DNA of 24,424 bases from Pusillimonas sp. UBA6240 (GCA_002441445.1 DJWC01000154.1:1-24424); one strand, 5' to 3'. Positions 15,359 through 23,614 are shown, numbered from the stretch's first letter. The notes: generated from the letters alone by a model not told the origin. Made by a program: numbers and translations.

Positions 15359-15379
15359 ACGGCCTCGATGCCAGGCCGT
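15359..15379 (-). promoter_or_regulatory. Hairpin covering the ribosome site of the CoA-transferase gene
   Basis: In the minus-strand message, ACGGCCT (15379-15373), a 7-nt loop and AGGCCGT (15365-15359) form a perfect 7-bp stem ending flush with ATG 15358. The only Shine-Dalgarno-like sequence (GAGG) falls at the loop-stem junction, so folding would hide it. It could make translation of the cluster's first gene conditional. The repeat is seen; the role is inferred. Confidence 0.4.
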
Positions 15380-15524
15380 CGCCGTATGGGCGCGGCGGTA
15401 TGGATGACTGTATATGTTGCGGCCGATGCGCTGGCGGAAGATAAAGTGAACACGGTGCTGCACGCTGGTACACGCTGCCTGTCTCCCTGGATGAATCCAG
15501 AATCGTTACATGAGGACTTATATG

Positions 15525-15538
15525 CTTGTACCTACAAG
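15525..15538 (-). promoter_or_regulatory. HutC-type operator (CTTGTA-N2-TACAAG) upstream of the CoA/TRAP cluster
   Basis: CTTGTACCTACAAG is a perfect dyad of 6-bp arms around a 2-bp centre. This resembles operators known for HutC-subfamily GntR regulators, which centre on TGTA...TACA. It lies just at or after the likely -10 position of the cluster promoter, a place that suits repression. The cluster ends in a HutC-type regulator, the natural partner. A related half-site (TGTACCT, 7819-7825) overlaps the regulator's own ribosome site. Confidence 0.65.
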
Positions 15539-15565
15539 TTTGTTGGCAAATGTACTGACTGTCAA
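15537..15565 (-). promoter_or_regulatory. Candidate promoter for the CoA/TRAP cluster
   Basis: A consensus -35 TTGACA is read on the minus strand at 15565-15560. With a 17-nt spacer the -10 would be CAAACT (15542-15537), which is poor, so the promoter would be weak or activator-assisted. It would place the transcript start near 15530, inside the HutC-like dyad, and leave a leader of about 170 nt before the first gene. Confidence 0.4.
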
Positions 15566-15598
15566 GCTATTTCCATTTCGCTAAAGCGTTGTCTGCTC

Positions 15599-18500
15599 TT
15601 ATAAGGGCATAACATTCAATCCATCGCCAAAGACCTTGCGCGCAATGTCGGCCAGGTGGGGATGGTGGCTGAAGAAGATCACCTGGGTTTGTTCCGAAAG
15701 CTGGGCCAGAGCCCGCAAACCCGCCTCGGCGCGCTCGTCGTCGTAGTTGATGAACAAGTCGTCGGCGATGAAAGGCAGGGCCGGCGCTTGCTGCAGATGC
15801 AGCTCCAGCGCGGCCAGGCGCAAAGCCAGATAAAGCTGGTCGCGCGTGCCGTCGCTCATGCCCGGGATGCCGACCACGCTGCGGTCGGGACGCTGCCCTT
15901 CCAGCACCATGGGCTCCTTGTCGAAATCGACCCGCAACCGCTCGAACGAGCCCAGCGTCAATTGCGAAAATAATGTGCTGGCACGGCTCAGCATGGGGCC
16001 TTGCTTTTCTTCGCGATAACGGTCTATGGACCATTTCAGAAGCCGGGCTGCGGTCATGACCTTGATGTACCGTTCCGCCGCGTCCGCCATGCCGGCCAGG
16101 GCTTCCTGGCGCCGCGCCTCCGCCTGCGCGGCATCATCCGACCCGGCGATACCGTCCAGCGCGCGGCGCGCCTGGTCCAGCTCGACGGCCAGCGCGCTCT
16201 GCCGCTCCGCATCTTGCTCTATGCCATCCTGCACCTCGGCCAGCTCCGCTGCCAGCAGCGCCGGATCCACGCTTTCGACTTCGGCCTGCAACTGCTCCCG
16301 CGACAAGCCATCGCCGTCCTGCGCCAGCCGGGACAGCGCCGCCTGCGCTCTTTGCGCAAGCTGGCGGTGCCGGTCCGATCGCGCGATGCTTGCGGCCAAC
16401 GCGGCGATGCTGTCGACCCCAGCCTGCTCCATCAAGGGGCGCAGGCTGGCATCGGCCTCGCGCAGCGCCTGCTCCGCCGCCTTGCACTTCGCAATTTCTT
16501 CGGACCACGCATGGGCAAGGCTGTCGGCCCGCGTCCGCGCAGCGCGCGCCGCTGCCAGGCGCCCCGCCAGGCGCTGGACGGCTTGCAAGGCAGCGGCTGC
16601 GTTGCCAGGCGCCTCTTCTTGCGCCATTCCGGCGTCTTGAGCCAATTGCCGGGCCCGGACGGTGAACGCCTGCAATTCGGCGCGCATGACATCGATATAT
16701 TCAGATTGAATCCGCCGGATTTCCTCCAGGGTGCCGGACAGCTCCTTCATCAGCGACAAAGCGCCCTCGGCTGCCGCGGCCGCCATGTCCTCCGGAAGCT
16801 GCACCCGCCTCAAGGCCTGCGCCCAATCGCGGCGCCATGCATCCAGATCGGCCTGCGCGGCATCGATGGCCTGCTCGGCGGCCTCCAGCATGGGCCGGGA
16901 CGCCGCGGCCTGGGCCAGCCAGGCGTCGCGCTTGGCCTTGGCTGCGTCGACATCGCGGATATACGCTTCCGCATGGGCAATGAGCAGCGCCAGGCCGCCT
17001 TCGGTGCGCGCGCCCGCCGGCAGGGCCCCGGGCAAGGCTTGCGCCAAGGCATGGGCCAGCGCCGACTGTTTATGCTGCAAAGCCTGCTGCTCGCTCAAGG
17101 CGCCATCCAGCGCGGCCGACGCGCTCAGCGCCCGATCCTTGCGCAGCAGCCAATCGGGCAAATGCTCCAAAGGCATACCGCGCAAGCCCAATTCTTCGCT
17201 GGCGGCCTGCCACCGCTCCTCGCAGGATTGCAGCGCCTGCACGGCCGCCTCATGGGCGCGCCGCGCCTCGTCCAGTTCGAGACGCGCGTGCTCCAGGCGC
17301 TGTTGCAGGCTTTGCAGTTCCGCGGCTTCCCGCGCTGTGCCGTGACGCGCATCGGCCAACTCGTCCGCTTTTTGCATGGCGTATTCGAAGTCCGGCGCGG
17401 CTTCCGCCAGCGCGCGCCGGCCGGCCTTGATATCCAGCCATGTCTGCCGGCGCTGCGCGCGCGCCGCCAGGACTTCATCCTGCATGACGGGACGATGCAG
17501 ATGTTGATAATGGCGCAGGTCCAGTTCGGCCTTGCGGACCGCGGACATGGCTGCATCGCGCCGCCTGGCCTGCGTATTCAGCTCGAATTGCAGGCCTTGC
17601 CGCTCCGTCAGCCAAGCCGATACCGTGGAAGCCTGCGGCCATGCCGTGGCGCGCAGCGCTTGCGGCGGACACGTCCACTTGCCGAGTTCGGCCAGGGCTT
17701 GGTCCTGCTCCGAACGCGCCTGCGCCACCGTGGCCGCCGCGCGGGCCGCGGCCTCATCCGGGTCCCCGAATGCCTGGGCCTGCGCCAGCGCCAAGCGCAA
17801 GGCCGGGCCGGCGTCCGGTTCCGGCACGGCCCGCAAGCGCGCGGCCAGCGCCTGCGCCTCGGCCTGCCGGCTCGCGGCGGCTGTCCGCGCATTGTCCAGC
17901 GCCTGCGCCCGCATGCCATGGTCGCGCAGCAATTGCTCCACGTGCTTGCGCGCCGGCAATCCGGGCAAGCGGGCCTGCGCGGACTGGACCAATGCCGCGT
18001 CCAGCGCACGGCCGGGTTCATCGGCCCAGCCCAGTTCATTCATCGCCGCACGCGCCTGCTGCCAGAGCAGCGCGGCCTGGCCCAGCCTGCGCTCGATATT
18101 GGCCTCGTGCGCGGCGTACTGGTGACGCTGGCCGTCGAGTGTTTCTATGGCGTCCGCCAAGCCCAGGATCGCCGCATCGACATCGATGCCATCCAATTGC
18201 GACTTCAGGCGCAGCGCTTCTTGCTGGTGCAGGGCCAGACGCTGTTGCGCCATGGCCCTTGCCAGTTCCGCCTCGGCCAGTGTATCGGCCGCGGCGGCCG
18301 GCAAGGCCACGACCGGCCCCAGCTCTTGCAATGCGCCCTCGATATCGCGCAGTTCGGCAATCAGCGGGCCGGTCCTGCGCAGGCGTTCCAGGCGGCTGCG
18401 CACGCGCTGCCGTTCACGCTGTTGCGCGCGCAAGGCCTGCATGCGTTCCTCCAGCGCCTGGACCTCGTCCCTGGCCTGGGTCCATTCCCGGGTACGCACC

Positions 18501-19099
18501 GTGGCCGCCTTCAGCGCTTCGGCCGCCTCTTCCATCCGCGCGCGCTCGATGTAGTAAACACGCCTGGAAGAGCGGGCGGGCGCCCACAAGCCATCGGCCT
18601 CTTTCTCCAGCGCTTCGCGCACCCGGCCCAGACCGGCCACGCCGGCCGCCGACTGGAACAATATCCTGCCCACATCGTTCTGAGCGCTCAGTATGCTGTT
18701 GCCGCCTTCCACCAGCCGCGGGTGATCCAGGCTGAACATATGGTCGAAGAAACCCCTGCCCGCTCCGGCCAGAAAGGCATCCAGCGCCGTGTCGGGCAGC
18801 GGCTCTTCGGCGAGGTTGCGCAAGGTATTCTTGTTGCCTTTGAAACGCAGGAAGTCCAGGCGCGTGCCGTCATGGTCGACGGACGCCCCCAGCCGCAGTT
18901 CGGCCTTGGCGTGCACGAAATCCAGCGGAGTGCGTGCAGGAAAGCCGAAAAGCAGGTCGCTGATGGCGCTGCGCAAGGTCGACTTGCCCGCTTCGTTCGG
19001 GCCTATGATCAGATGGAAATCTCGCAACGCACGGGGGAAGGCCAGGCTCTTGTCCGTGAACTTGCCATAGCGCAGAAGGTCCAGCCGATTCAGGCGCAT
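15599..19099 (-). CDS. yhaN: YhaN-like AAA/SMC-type ATPase (Rad50/SbcC-like)
   Basis: A 1166-residue ATPase of the Rad50/SbcC/YhaN type, partner of a Mre11-like nuclease in DNA end processing. The N-terminal Walker A is GPNEAGKST (residues 33-41). The C-terminal half-domain carries the signature MSDGTRDQLYLALRLAALEL (about 1080), Walker B LPFIADDLFINYDDERA (about 1108) and an H-loop in VIFFSHHPHLADIA (about 1138). Between them, about residues 190-1000 are alanine-, leucine-, glutamine- and arginine-rich with long coiled-coil character. No CxxC zinc hook is visible: the few cysteines (WTCPPQ, SCEERW, KCKAAE) are single. That sets it apart from Rad50 and SbcC and fits the YhaN group. Its start overlaps the end of the yhaO-like gene by 10 nt, so expression is coupled. 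Confidence 0.85.
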   Translation of the reverse strand: MRLNRLDLLRYGKFTDKSLAFPRALRDFHLIIGPNEAGKSTLRSAISDLLFGFPARTPLDFVHAKAELRLGASVDHDGTRLDFLRFKGNKNTLRNLAEEPLPDTALDAFLAGAGRGFFDHMFSLDHPRLVEGGNSILSAQNDVGRILFQSAAGVAGLGRVREALEKEADGLWAPARSSRRVYYIERARMEEAAEALKAATVRTREWTQARDEVQALEERMQALRAQQRERQRVRSRLERLRRTGPLIAELRDIEGALQELGPVVALPAAAADTLAEAELARAMAQQRLALHQQEALRLKSQLDGIDVDAAILGLADAIETLDGQRHQYAAHEANIERRLGQAALLWQQARAAMNELGWADEPGRALDAALVQSAQARLPGLPARKHVEQLLRDHGMRAQALDNARTAAASRQAEAQALAARLRAVPEPDAGPALRLALAQAQAFGDPDEAAARAAATVAQARSEQDQALAELGKWTCPPQALRATAWPQASTVSAWLTERQGLQFELNTQARRRDAAMSAVRKAELDLRHYQHLHRPVMQDEVLAARAQRRQTWLDIKAGRRALAEAAPDFEYAMQKADELADARHGTAREAAELQSLQQRLEHARLELDEARRAHEAAVQALQSCEERWQAASEELGLRGMPLEHLPDWLLRKDRALSASAALDGALSEQQALQHKQSALAHALAQALPGALPAGARTEGGLALLIAHAEAYIRDVDAAKAKRDAWLAQAAASRPMLEAAEQAIDAAQADLDAWRRDWAQALRRVQLPEDMAAAAAEGALSLMKELSGTLEEIRRIQSEYIDVMRAELQAFTVRARQLAQDAGMAQEEAPGNAAAALQAVQRLAGRLAAARAARTRADSLAHAWSEEIAKCKAAEQALREADASLRPLMEQAGVDSIAALAASIARSDRHRQLAQRAQAALSRLAQDGDGLSREQLQAEVESVDPALLAAELAEVQDGIEQDAERQSALAVELDQARRALDGIAGSDDAAQAEARRQEALAGMADAAERYIKVMTAARLLKWSIDRYREEKQGPMLSRASTLFSQLTLGSFERLRVDFDKEPMVLEGQRPDRSVVGIPGMSDGTRDQLYLALRLAALELHLQQAPALPFIADDLFINYDDERAEAGLRALAQLSEQTQVIFFSHHPHLADIARKVFGDGLNVMPL

Positions 19100-20361
19100 C
19101 CCTTGCGCTCCTCGTCGGCCAGTTGCGCCACCAGGGCGGGGCCGACTTCACGCAGCAGCGCCGACAAATCACCGTCGCGGATGTCCTTGAACCAAGGCAC
19201 GCTGGACTGCAGTTCCTGCGGCGCCCTGGATACCAGGCTCAATAATTCAGCGCGCAGGGACTCCGTGAATTCATGGTCGGTTGCCGCGGCTTGCAGTAAA
19301 AGCTGAAGGTCGGCCAGCGCATCGGAGCGCTCCCGCAGCGCATCCAGCGCCGCGGGAGCGCGCGTGTTCAGCCTGACCTTTTCCAGCCAGAGGCGTTCCG
19401 GCCCCAGCGCCGCGATCTGGGCCAGCACTTCGGCCCGAAGCTGCGCCTCTTGACCGAACAGCTCGCCATGCAGCGGCGTCGCGCCGGTCAGCGCCACGCG
19501 CACGGCCTGCGGAACCTCTGTTTCGCCATCCAGCAGCAAGTCCTCCAGCGCACGGCCCACGGCGCGGGCCGCATCGGCGAGAGACAGGCAGGCGGACACA
19601 TCCACCTCGACCAGCCGCCATCTCAGCACATCGACGAAGACGCGCTCCACTTCGATGTTGCCCAGATCGTCGCAGTTGACCAGCACGGCGCCGCGCGGGC
19701 CCGTTTCACGTATGTTCCGGCCCTGCAGATTGCCTGGAAAGACGACGACAGAATCGCCGCGCCACAGGCCGTATTCGTGCACATGGCCCAAGGCCCAGTA
19801 CTGATAGCCGCTGGCATGCAATTGATCCAGGGAGCACGGCGCGTAACGCGCATGCGCGGCATTGCCTTCCAGGGCGGTATGCAGCACCCCGATGTTGAAC
19901 ATGCCGGGCAAGGGGGCCGGGTAGGCGGCGGCCAGATTCTCGGTGGTCGCCGCTATCTTGAAGCTGCGGCCGTGCAGGGCCAGCCTGAGATCCTCCCGCA
20001 CAAAGGTGCTGGGCTTGCGGGAATCGAAGACGAAGACATTGTCCGGCAGCAGCAGCTTGCGCGTCATCTCGCTTTCGGCATCGTGGTTGCCATGCAGCAG
20101 ATAGACGGGGATGCCGGCGCGCTTCAGGCGGCCCATTTCCTTGACGAAATAAAGCCCGGTATTGTGGTCCTTCCAATTGCCATCGTACAGATCGCCCGCA
20201 ATCACCATGAAGTCCACGGCCATGTCGATCGCCAGGCTGATCAGGCGGGTGAAGGCCTCGCGCGTGGCGGCGCGCAACATGCCGGCCGGGGCATCCGCGT
20301 AGGCGCCCAGGCCCACCATGGGGCTATCCAAATGTATGTCGGCGGCATGGATGAATTTCAA
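19090..20361 (-). CDS. yhaO: YhaO-like DNA repair exonuclease (Mre11/SbcD-like metallophosphoesterase)
   Basis: A 423-residue calcineurin-like metallophosphoesterase acting on DNA ends. All phosphoesterase motifs are present in order: DIHLDSP (residues 8-14), GDLYDG (56-61), GNHDAE (91-96), VLHTALEG (159-166) and GHVHEYG (192-198), supplying the aspartates, asparagine and histidines for two metal ions. The C-terminal half after about residue 260 is a helical ATPase-binding region. The motifs and length fit the YhaO subgroup of the SbcD/Mre11 family. It stands directly before the yhaN-like gene with a 10-nt overlap, so the two should form one complex. The start at 20361 has GGGAAAG about 10 nt upstream. 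It is divergent from the chemoreceptor gene. Confidence 0.88.
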   Translation of the reverse strand: MKFIHAADIHLDSPMVGLGAYADAPAGMLRAATREAFTRLISLAIDMAVDFMVIAGDLYDGNWKDHNTGLYFVKEMGRLKRAGIPVYLLHGNHDAESEMTRKLLLPDNVFVFDSRKPSTFVREDLRLALHGRSFKIAATTENLAAAYPAPLPGMFNIGVLHTALEGNAAHARYAPCSLDQLHASGYQYWALGHVHEYGLWRGDSVVVFPGNLQGRNIRETGPRGAVLVNCDDLGNIEVERVFVDVLRWRLVEVDVSACLSLADAARAVGRALEDLLLDGETEVPQAVRVALTGATPLHGELFGQEAQLRAEVLAQIAALGPERLWLEKVRLNTRAPAALDALRERSDALADLQLLLQAAATDHEFTESLRAELLSLVSRAPQELQSSVPWFKDIRDGDLSALLREVGPALVAQLADEERKGCA

Positions 20362-20550
20362 TGGCTTGCTTTCCCTTCAAGGAACGGCGCGCGGACTGTG
20401 CAATTACGGCGGCACGCGGCATGGGCATGGCCCATCTGCATTGTACCGGCCGGCGCGAAGAAGTCGGACACCCGGTCATACCCGGGTAACATGGCGCGCC
20501 CATAATCGCGGCGTCTCGCCCGTGCCCGCACGGCCGGCGGGAATGCAACG

Positions 20551-22386
20551 ATGCATATGGGGCTGCCGCGCGACATGAATTCCTTCTTTACTCTGAAAAA
20601 AAGCTTCATCCTGTTCCTGGCCTTGCTAGCCCTGCTATCGCTGATGGTACTGAGCGCCCTGCAGAATCTGGCATTGAGCACCGAAAGGCTGAAAGCGGCT
20701 GAACAGCATCGCTACGAGGCCACCAAGCTGGCCACCGAGTATAAAAGCCTGGCCGAAGCGCTGATGCGCAATGTGATGGCATTCGTCGCCAGCGAGCAGC
20801 CCGAATTCCACGAGCGCTACCAGCAACTGACCGACATACTGCACGGACGCGCAGGCCATGCCCAGGGCCTGCGGCAAGCCCTGATCGAGCGCTTCAGGCT
20901 CGCGGCTTTCACCCCGGCGGAAATGGAAAAGCTGGAAGCCGCCCACGCGCAAATCGCCGAACGCGGCAAAACTGAAATAGAGGCCATCAGCACCGCCAGC
21001 GGCCAGTTCGACGATGGCCAGGGCGGCATCAAGGTGGCCCTGCCCAATGCTTTGATGGCCAAAGTCATGATTTTCGGCCAGCAATATGCCGAGGTCTCGG
21101 CGGCCATCGAGCGCAGCATAGATGAGTTCGACGCCATGCAGGCGGCGCGCCTGCAGCGGGAAGCAGACGAGGCCGCAAGCGACAGTCGGCAGGCATACCG
21201 TATTGCCGCCACCGCCATCGCCGCCCTGCTGCTTTGCAGCGCAGGGGCGCTATGGCGTTTATACCGTTCCATCAAGCGGCCGCTGGATCAGGGGGTGGAC
21301 CTGGCCGAGCGCTTGGCGGCGGGCGAACTGAATGCCCGGGTCGCCGTGGGCCGCCGCGACGAACTGGGCAAGCTGCTGGACGCGCTCAATGGCATTGGAG
21401 ACGGCTTGCGGCTGGCCGTCGGCCAGGTAAGGAACCGCGCCGCGCAGATCGCCGCAGCCTCGCACCGGATATCGTCCGCCAATGTCGACTTATTGCAAAG
21501 AACCAACGAGCAGGCCGCCAATCTGCAGCAAACCGCCGCGGCCATGGAGCAATTGGCCGCAACCGTAAACAATAATGCCGATAACGCCGAGCAATCGAAG
21601 CAATTGGTCTGCAAAGCAAGCTCCAGCGCCATGCAAGGCAGCCAGACTGTGCAGAACGCTGCGCAGACCATGCAGGACATACGCAGGGACACGCGCAAAA
21701 TCGCCGACATTACCGGACTGATCAATACGATCGCCTTTCAGACGAATATCCTCGCCCTGAATGCCGCCGTCGAAGCGGCGCGCGCCGGCGAGCATGGCAA
21801 GGGGTTCGCCGTGGTCGCATCGGAAGTACGCGGCCTGGCCCTGCGCTCCGCCGACGCGGCCAAGAATATCGACACCTTGATCAACCAGGCGGTCAGGCAG
21901 CTGGATTGCGGCGCCGATCTCGTGGAAAGCACGGGCCGCGCCATGAAGGATATCGCCCAGTCCGTGCAGCAGGTGCAAGACATCATGGCCGACATTGCGG
22001 ATGCTTCAGGCGAGCAGGCCAGCGGCATCCATCAAGTGAGCCGGGCCGTCGGGCACTTGGACCTCATCACTCAGCAAAACCTCGCCATGGCGCAGGAGGC
22101 GGCCGGCGCCACGCGGCAACAGCAGCTACAGGCGGACAGCCTGATGGCCGCGCTGGCGCACTTCGTGCTGGAAAGCGCGGCCTCAGGCCCAGCGCCGCAA
22201 CAGCCGGGCGAGCTGCAGGACCAGGCCGCTGAAGACCAGCAGCCAGGCCGCCAGCGCCAGGTAGTAGAAAACTGTCGGCACAGGGCTCAGGAAGCTGAAT
22301 TCCATGGCGATGTCCATCTGCTGGGTGCTGACCGAATACATGCCCAGGGGGAATACCGCGCCCCAATACAGGGGGTCATAGCTTAG
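20551..22386 (+). CDS. Methyl-accepting chemotaxis protein
   Basis: A 611-residue chemoreceptor. A first membrane segment lies at about residues 18-38 (FILFLALLALLSLMVLSAL). It is followed by a roughly 170-residue helical periplasmic sensor, a second membrane segment at about 214-234 (AATAIAALLLCSAGALW) and a HAMP domain at about 235-285 (IKRPLDQGVDLAERLAAGELNARVAV). The cytoplasmic signalling coil has the strongly conserved tip IAFQTNILALNAAVEAARAGEHGKGFAVVASEVRGLALRSADAAKNI (about 390-435). The signal sensed is unknown. The normal domain ends near residue 545; the last 66 residues are unlike receptor tails and lie antisense to the TDT transporter gene. No C-terminal CheR-binding pentapeptide is seen. 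The start may be ATG 20551, 20557 or 20575; none has a strong ribosome site. Confidence 0.9.
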   Translation: MHMGLPRDMNSFFTLKKSFILFLALLALLSLMVLSALQNLALSTERLKAAEQHRYEATKLATEYKSLAEALMRNVMAFVASEQPEFHERYQQLTDILHGRAGHAQGLRQALIERFRLAAFTPAEMEKLEAAHAQIAERGKTEIEAISTASGQFDDGQGGIKVALPNALMAKVMIFGQQYAEVSAAIERSIDEFDAMQAARLQREADEAASDSRQAYRIAATAIAALLLCSAGALWRLYRSIKRPLDQGVDLAERLAAGELNARVAVGRRDELGKLLDALNGIGDGLRLAVGQVRNRAAQIAAASHRISSANVDLLQRTNEQAANLQQTAAAMEQLAATVNNNADNAEQSKQLVCKASSSAMQGSQTVQNAAQTMQDIRRDTRKIADITGLINTIAFQTNILALNAAVEAARAGEHGKGFAVVASEVRGLALRSADAAKNIDTLINQAVRQLDCGADLVESTGRAMKDIAQSVQQVQDIMADIADASGEQASGIHQVSRAVGHLDLITQQNLAMAQEAAGATRQQQLQADSLMAALAHFVLESAASGPAPQQPGELQDQAAEDQQPGRQRQVVENCRHRAQEAEFHGDVHLLGADRIHAQGEYRAPIQGVIA

Positions 22387-23268
22387 CGGGAAGCGTTTAT
22401 ATACATAGCGCCATACGTTCAGCAGGATCAGCATGGGTATCCACCAGGTTCCGGCCGCCCAGTAGAAGACGGTAAAGCCCTTCAGGAAGGGCAGCAGCGA
22501 TTGCAGATAAGGCGCATCCCCGGCATTCATGATGAGCAGCGAACCGGCCAGCGTCGATATCGCCATGGCGCCCATATTGATCCAGTACGGGGGCGTCAGG
22601 TCGTCGGGCGAAAAGCGGAAAAACGTATAGCGGTAGAAGATCAGCGACATCAGCCATATATACAGCATGCCTCCCCACAGCCACATGGACAGGGACAGGA
22701 AATTCAGCTCCAGCCGGTAAGGTTGCTGGCTGGCGGCGGCCAGCAGCGCGCTGGACACGGCAATGGATTGCGTCGCCACGACCGCCAGCAGCCAGCCGCC
22801 ATTGATGCCGCGGTTCAGAGGCGGTTTGTCGGCCTTGACAGTGAGCACGGCGAAAATGTCGTAGATCAAGGTGACCCACAGAAACAGGGCCAGCATCCAC
22901 AGCAGCTGGCCGGCATGGGTATTGCCGTCCAGCAGCATGTACTGGCCTCCCAGTATGGCGCTGGCTGCGATCGCCGTGAAGAAGCCCGGGCCCCTCAGGT
23001 GATCGGCCATGTCGCCGAAAAACGCCTGCGGATGACGCAGCGCCCGCAACACGCTAAGCGCCCATACCGCCGCGAACAAGACGTTGTTCAGATAGAACAG
23101 CACCCTGGCCACGGCTTCATGGCCCAGGTTGTGGGCCGCAATGGAAACGATTCCGGTGGCCATGACCACGCCGAAATTGGCGGGCGACATGGACGCGAGC
23201 CCTTTGGCCATGGCGGCGGGCGCGCCGGACCCGGCGGTTTGTTCGTCGTCGGTAGTGGTTGTCGGCAT
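22183..23268 (-). CDS. TDT-family transporter (tellurite-resistance/dicarboxylate, SLAC1-like)
   Basis: A 361-residue integral membrane protein (from ATG 23268) with about ten hydrophobic segments. The conserved start SMSPANFGVVMATGIVSIAAHNLG and the later MGAMAISTLAGSLLIM, FWAAGTWWIPML-like and DPLYWGAVFPLGMYSVST phrases identify the TDT/SLAC1 fold, seen in TehA, Mae1 and plant anion channels. Family members export or import small anions such as dicarboxylates or sulfite; the substrate here is not known. The start is uncertain: 23268 has no purine-rich ribosome site, while ATG 23301 lies in the loop of a perfect palindrome and has only a poor AGGCG. GTG 23355 is the extreme. The last 204 nt overlap the chemoreceptor gene on the other strand. 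Confidence 0.87.
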   Translation of the reverse strand: MPTTTTDDEQTAGSGAPAAMAKGLASMSPANFGVVMATGIVSIAAHNLGHEAVARVLFYLNNVLFAAVWALSVLRALRHPQAFFGDMADHLRGPGFFTAIAASAILGGQYMLLDGNTHAGQLLWMLALFLWVTLIYDIFAVLTVKADKPPLNRGINGGWLLAVVATQSIAVSSALLAAASQQPYRLELNFLSLSMWLWGGMLYIWLMSLIFYRYTFFRFSPDDLTPPYWINMGAMAISTLAGSLLIMNAGDAPYLQSLLPFLKGFTVFYWAAGTWWIPMLILLNVWRYVYKRFPLSYDPLYWGAVFPLGMYSVSTQQMDIAMEFSFLSPVPTVFYYLALAAWLLVFSGLVLQLARLLRRWA

Positions 23269-23287
23269 GAGAGGGAGAAGAACCGTT

Positions 23288-23310
23288 GCGATTAGACGCA
23301 TTCTAATCGC
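23288..23310 (-). promoter_or_regulatory. Perfect 9-bp palindrome at the TDT transporter start
   Basis: GCGATTAGA (23288-23296) and TCTAATCGC (23302-23310) are perfect inverted arms around a 5-nt centre. The centre holds the alternative start codon ATG 23301 on the minus strand. If translation begins at 23268, this dyad lies 20 nt upstream and looks like a repressor or activator site. If it begins at 23301, it would be a hairpin with the start codon in its loop. The dyad is seen; its function is inferred. Confidence 0.5.
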
Positions 23311-23466
23311 CTGCGCTGACGCGGGGCTGTCTCTCGGGCTATCTCCTTGGTCCACATGGCTTCCGCCCCGGCCGGGTGGCCCTGCTCAAATGACCCTGCC
23401 TCGATATCCCCACCAGATGCCCTGGCCCGGCGGCGCTGGCCGAACGCCGCCCAAGCCGGACATCCG

Positions 23467-23511
23467 TACGCCGGGCGCCCCTATGCCGGGCGCCCCTACT
23501 CCGGGCGACCT
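23467..23511. repeat. 15-bp tandem repeat, three units
   Basis: Three head-to-tail units: TACGCCGGGCGCCCC, TATGCCGGGCGCCCC and the diverged TACTCCGGGCGACCT. The 15-bp period is divisible by three, so any frame through it stays open. It may be a slippage-prone array in the prfB upstream region. Confidence 0.8.
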
Positions 23512-23614
23512 CGCCCAACTCTTCCAGTCTGGCGGCGCCGGCCCGCCATGCGGGCTCGGGATGCGGCGCCGACTACGCGCTAAAATAAAGGGTTAGCCAA
23601 GACGAAACCATACC

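Noticed and set aside
16001..19306. A very long plus-strand open reading frame of 1101 codons opposite the yhaN-like gene
   Set aside because: It is the antisense shadow of a high-GC coding region. The protein is rich in R, G and Q with no recognisable domain, while the minus strand encodes all ATPase motifs.
20421..20435. The ATGGGC-ATG-GCCCAT dyad between yhaO and the chemoreceptor gene
   Set aside because: Six-bp arms in GC-rich intergenic DNA are common and it does not align with a recognisable promoter.
23467..23511. A CRISPR array
   Set aside because: Three adjacent 15-bp units without spacers are a simple tandem repeat, and no cas gene is present.
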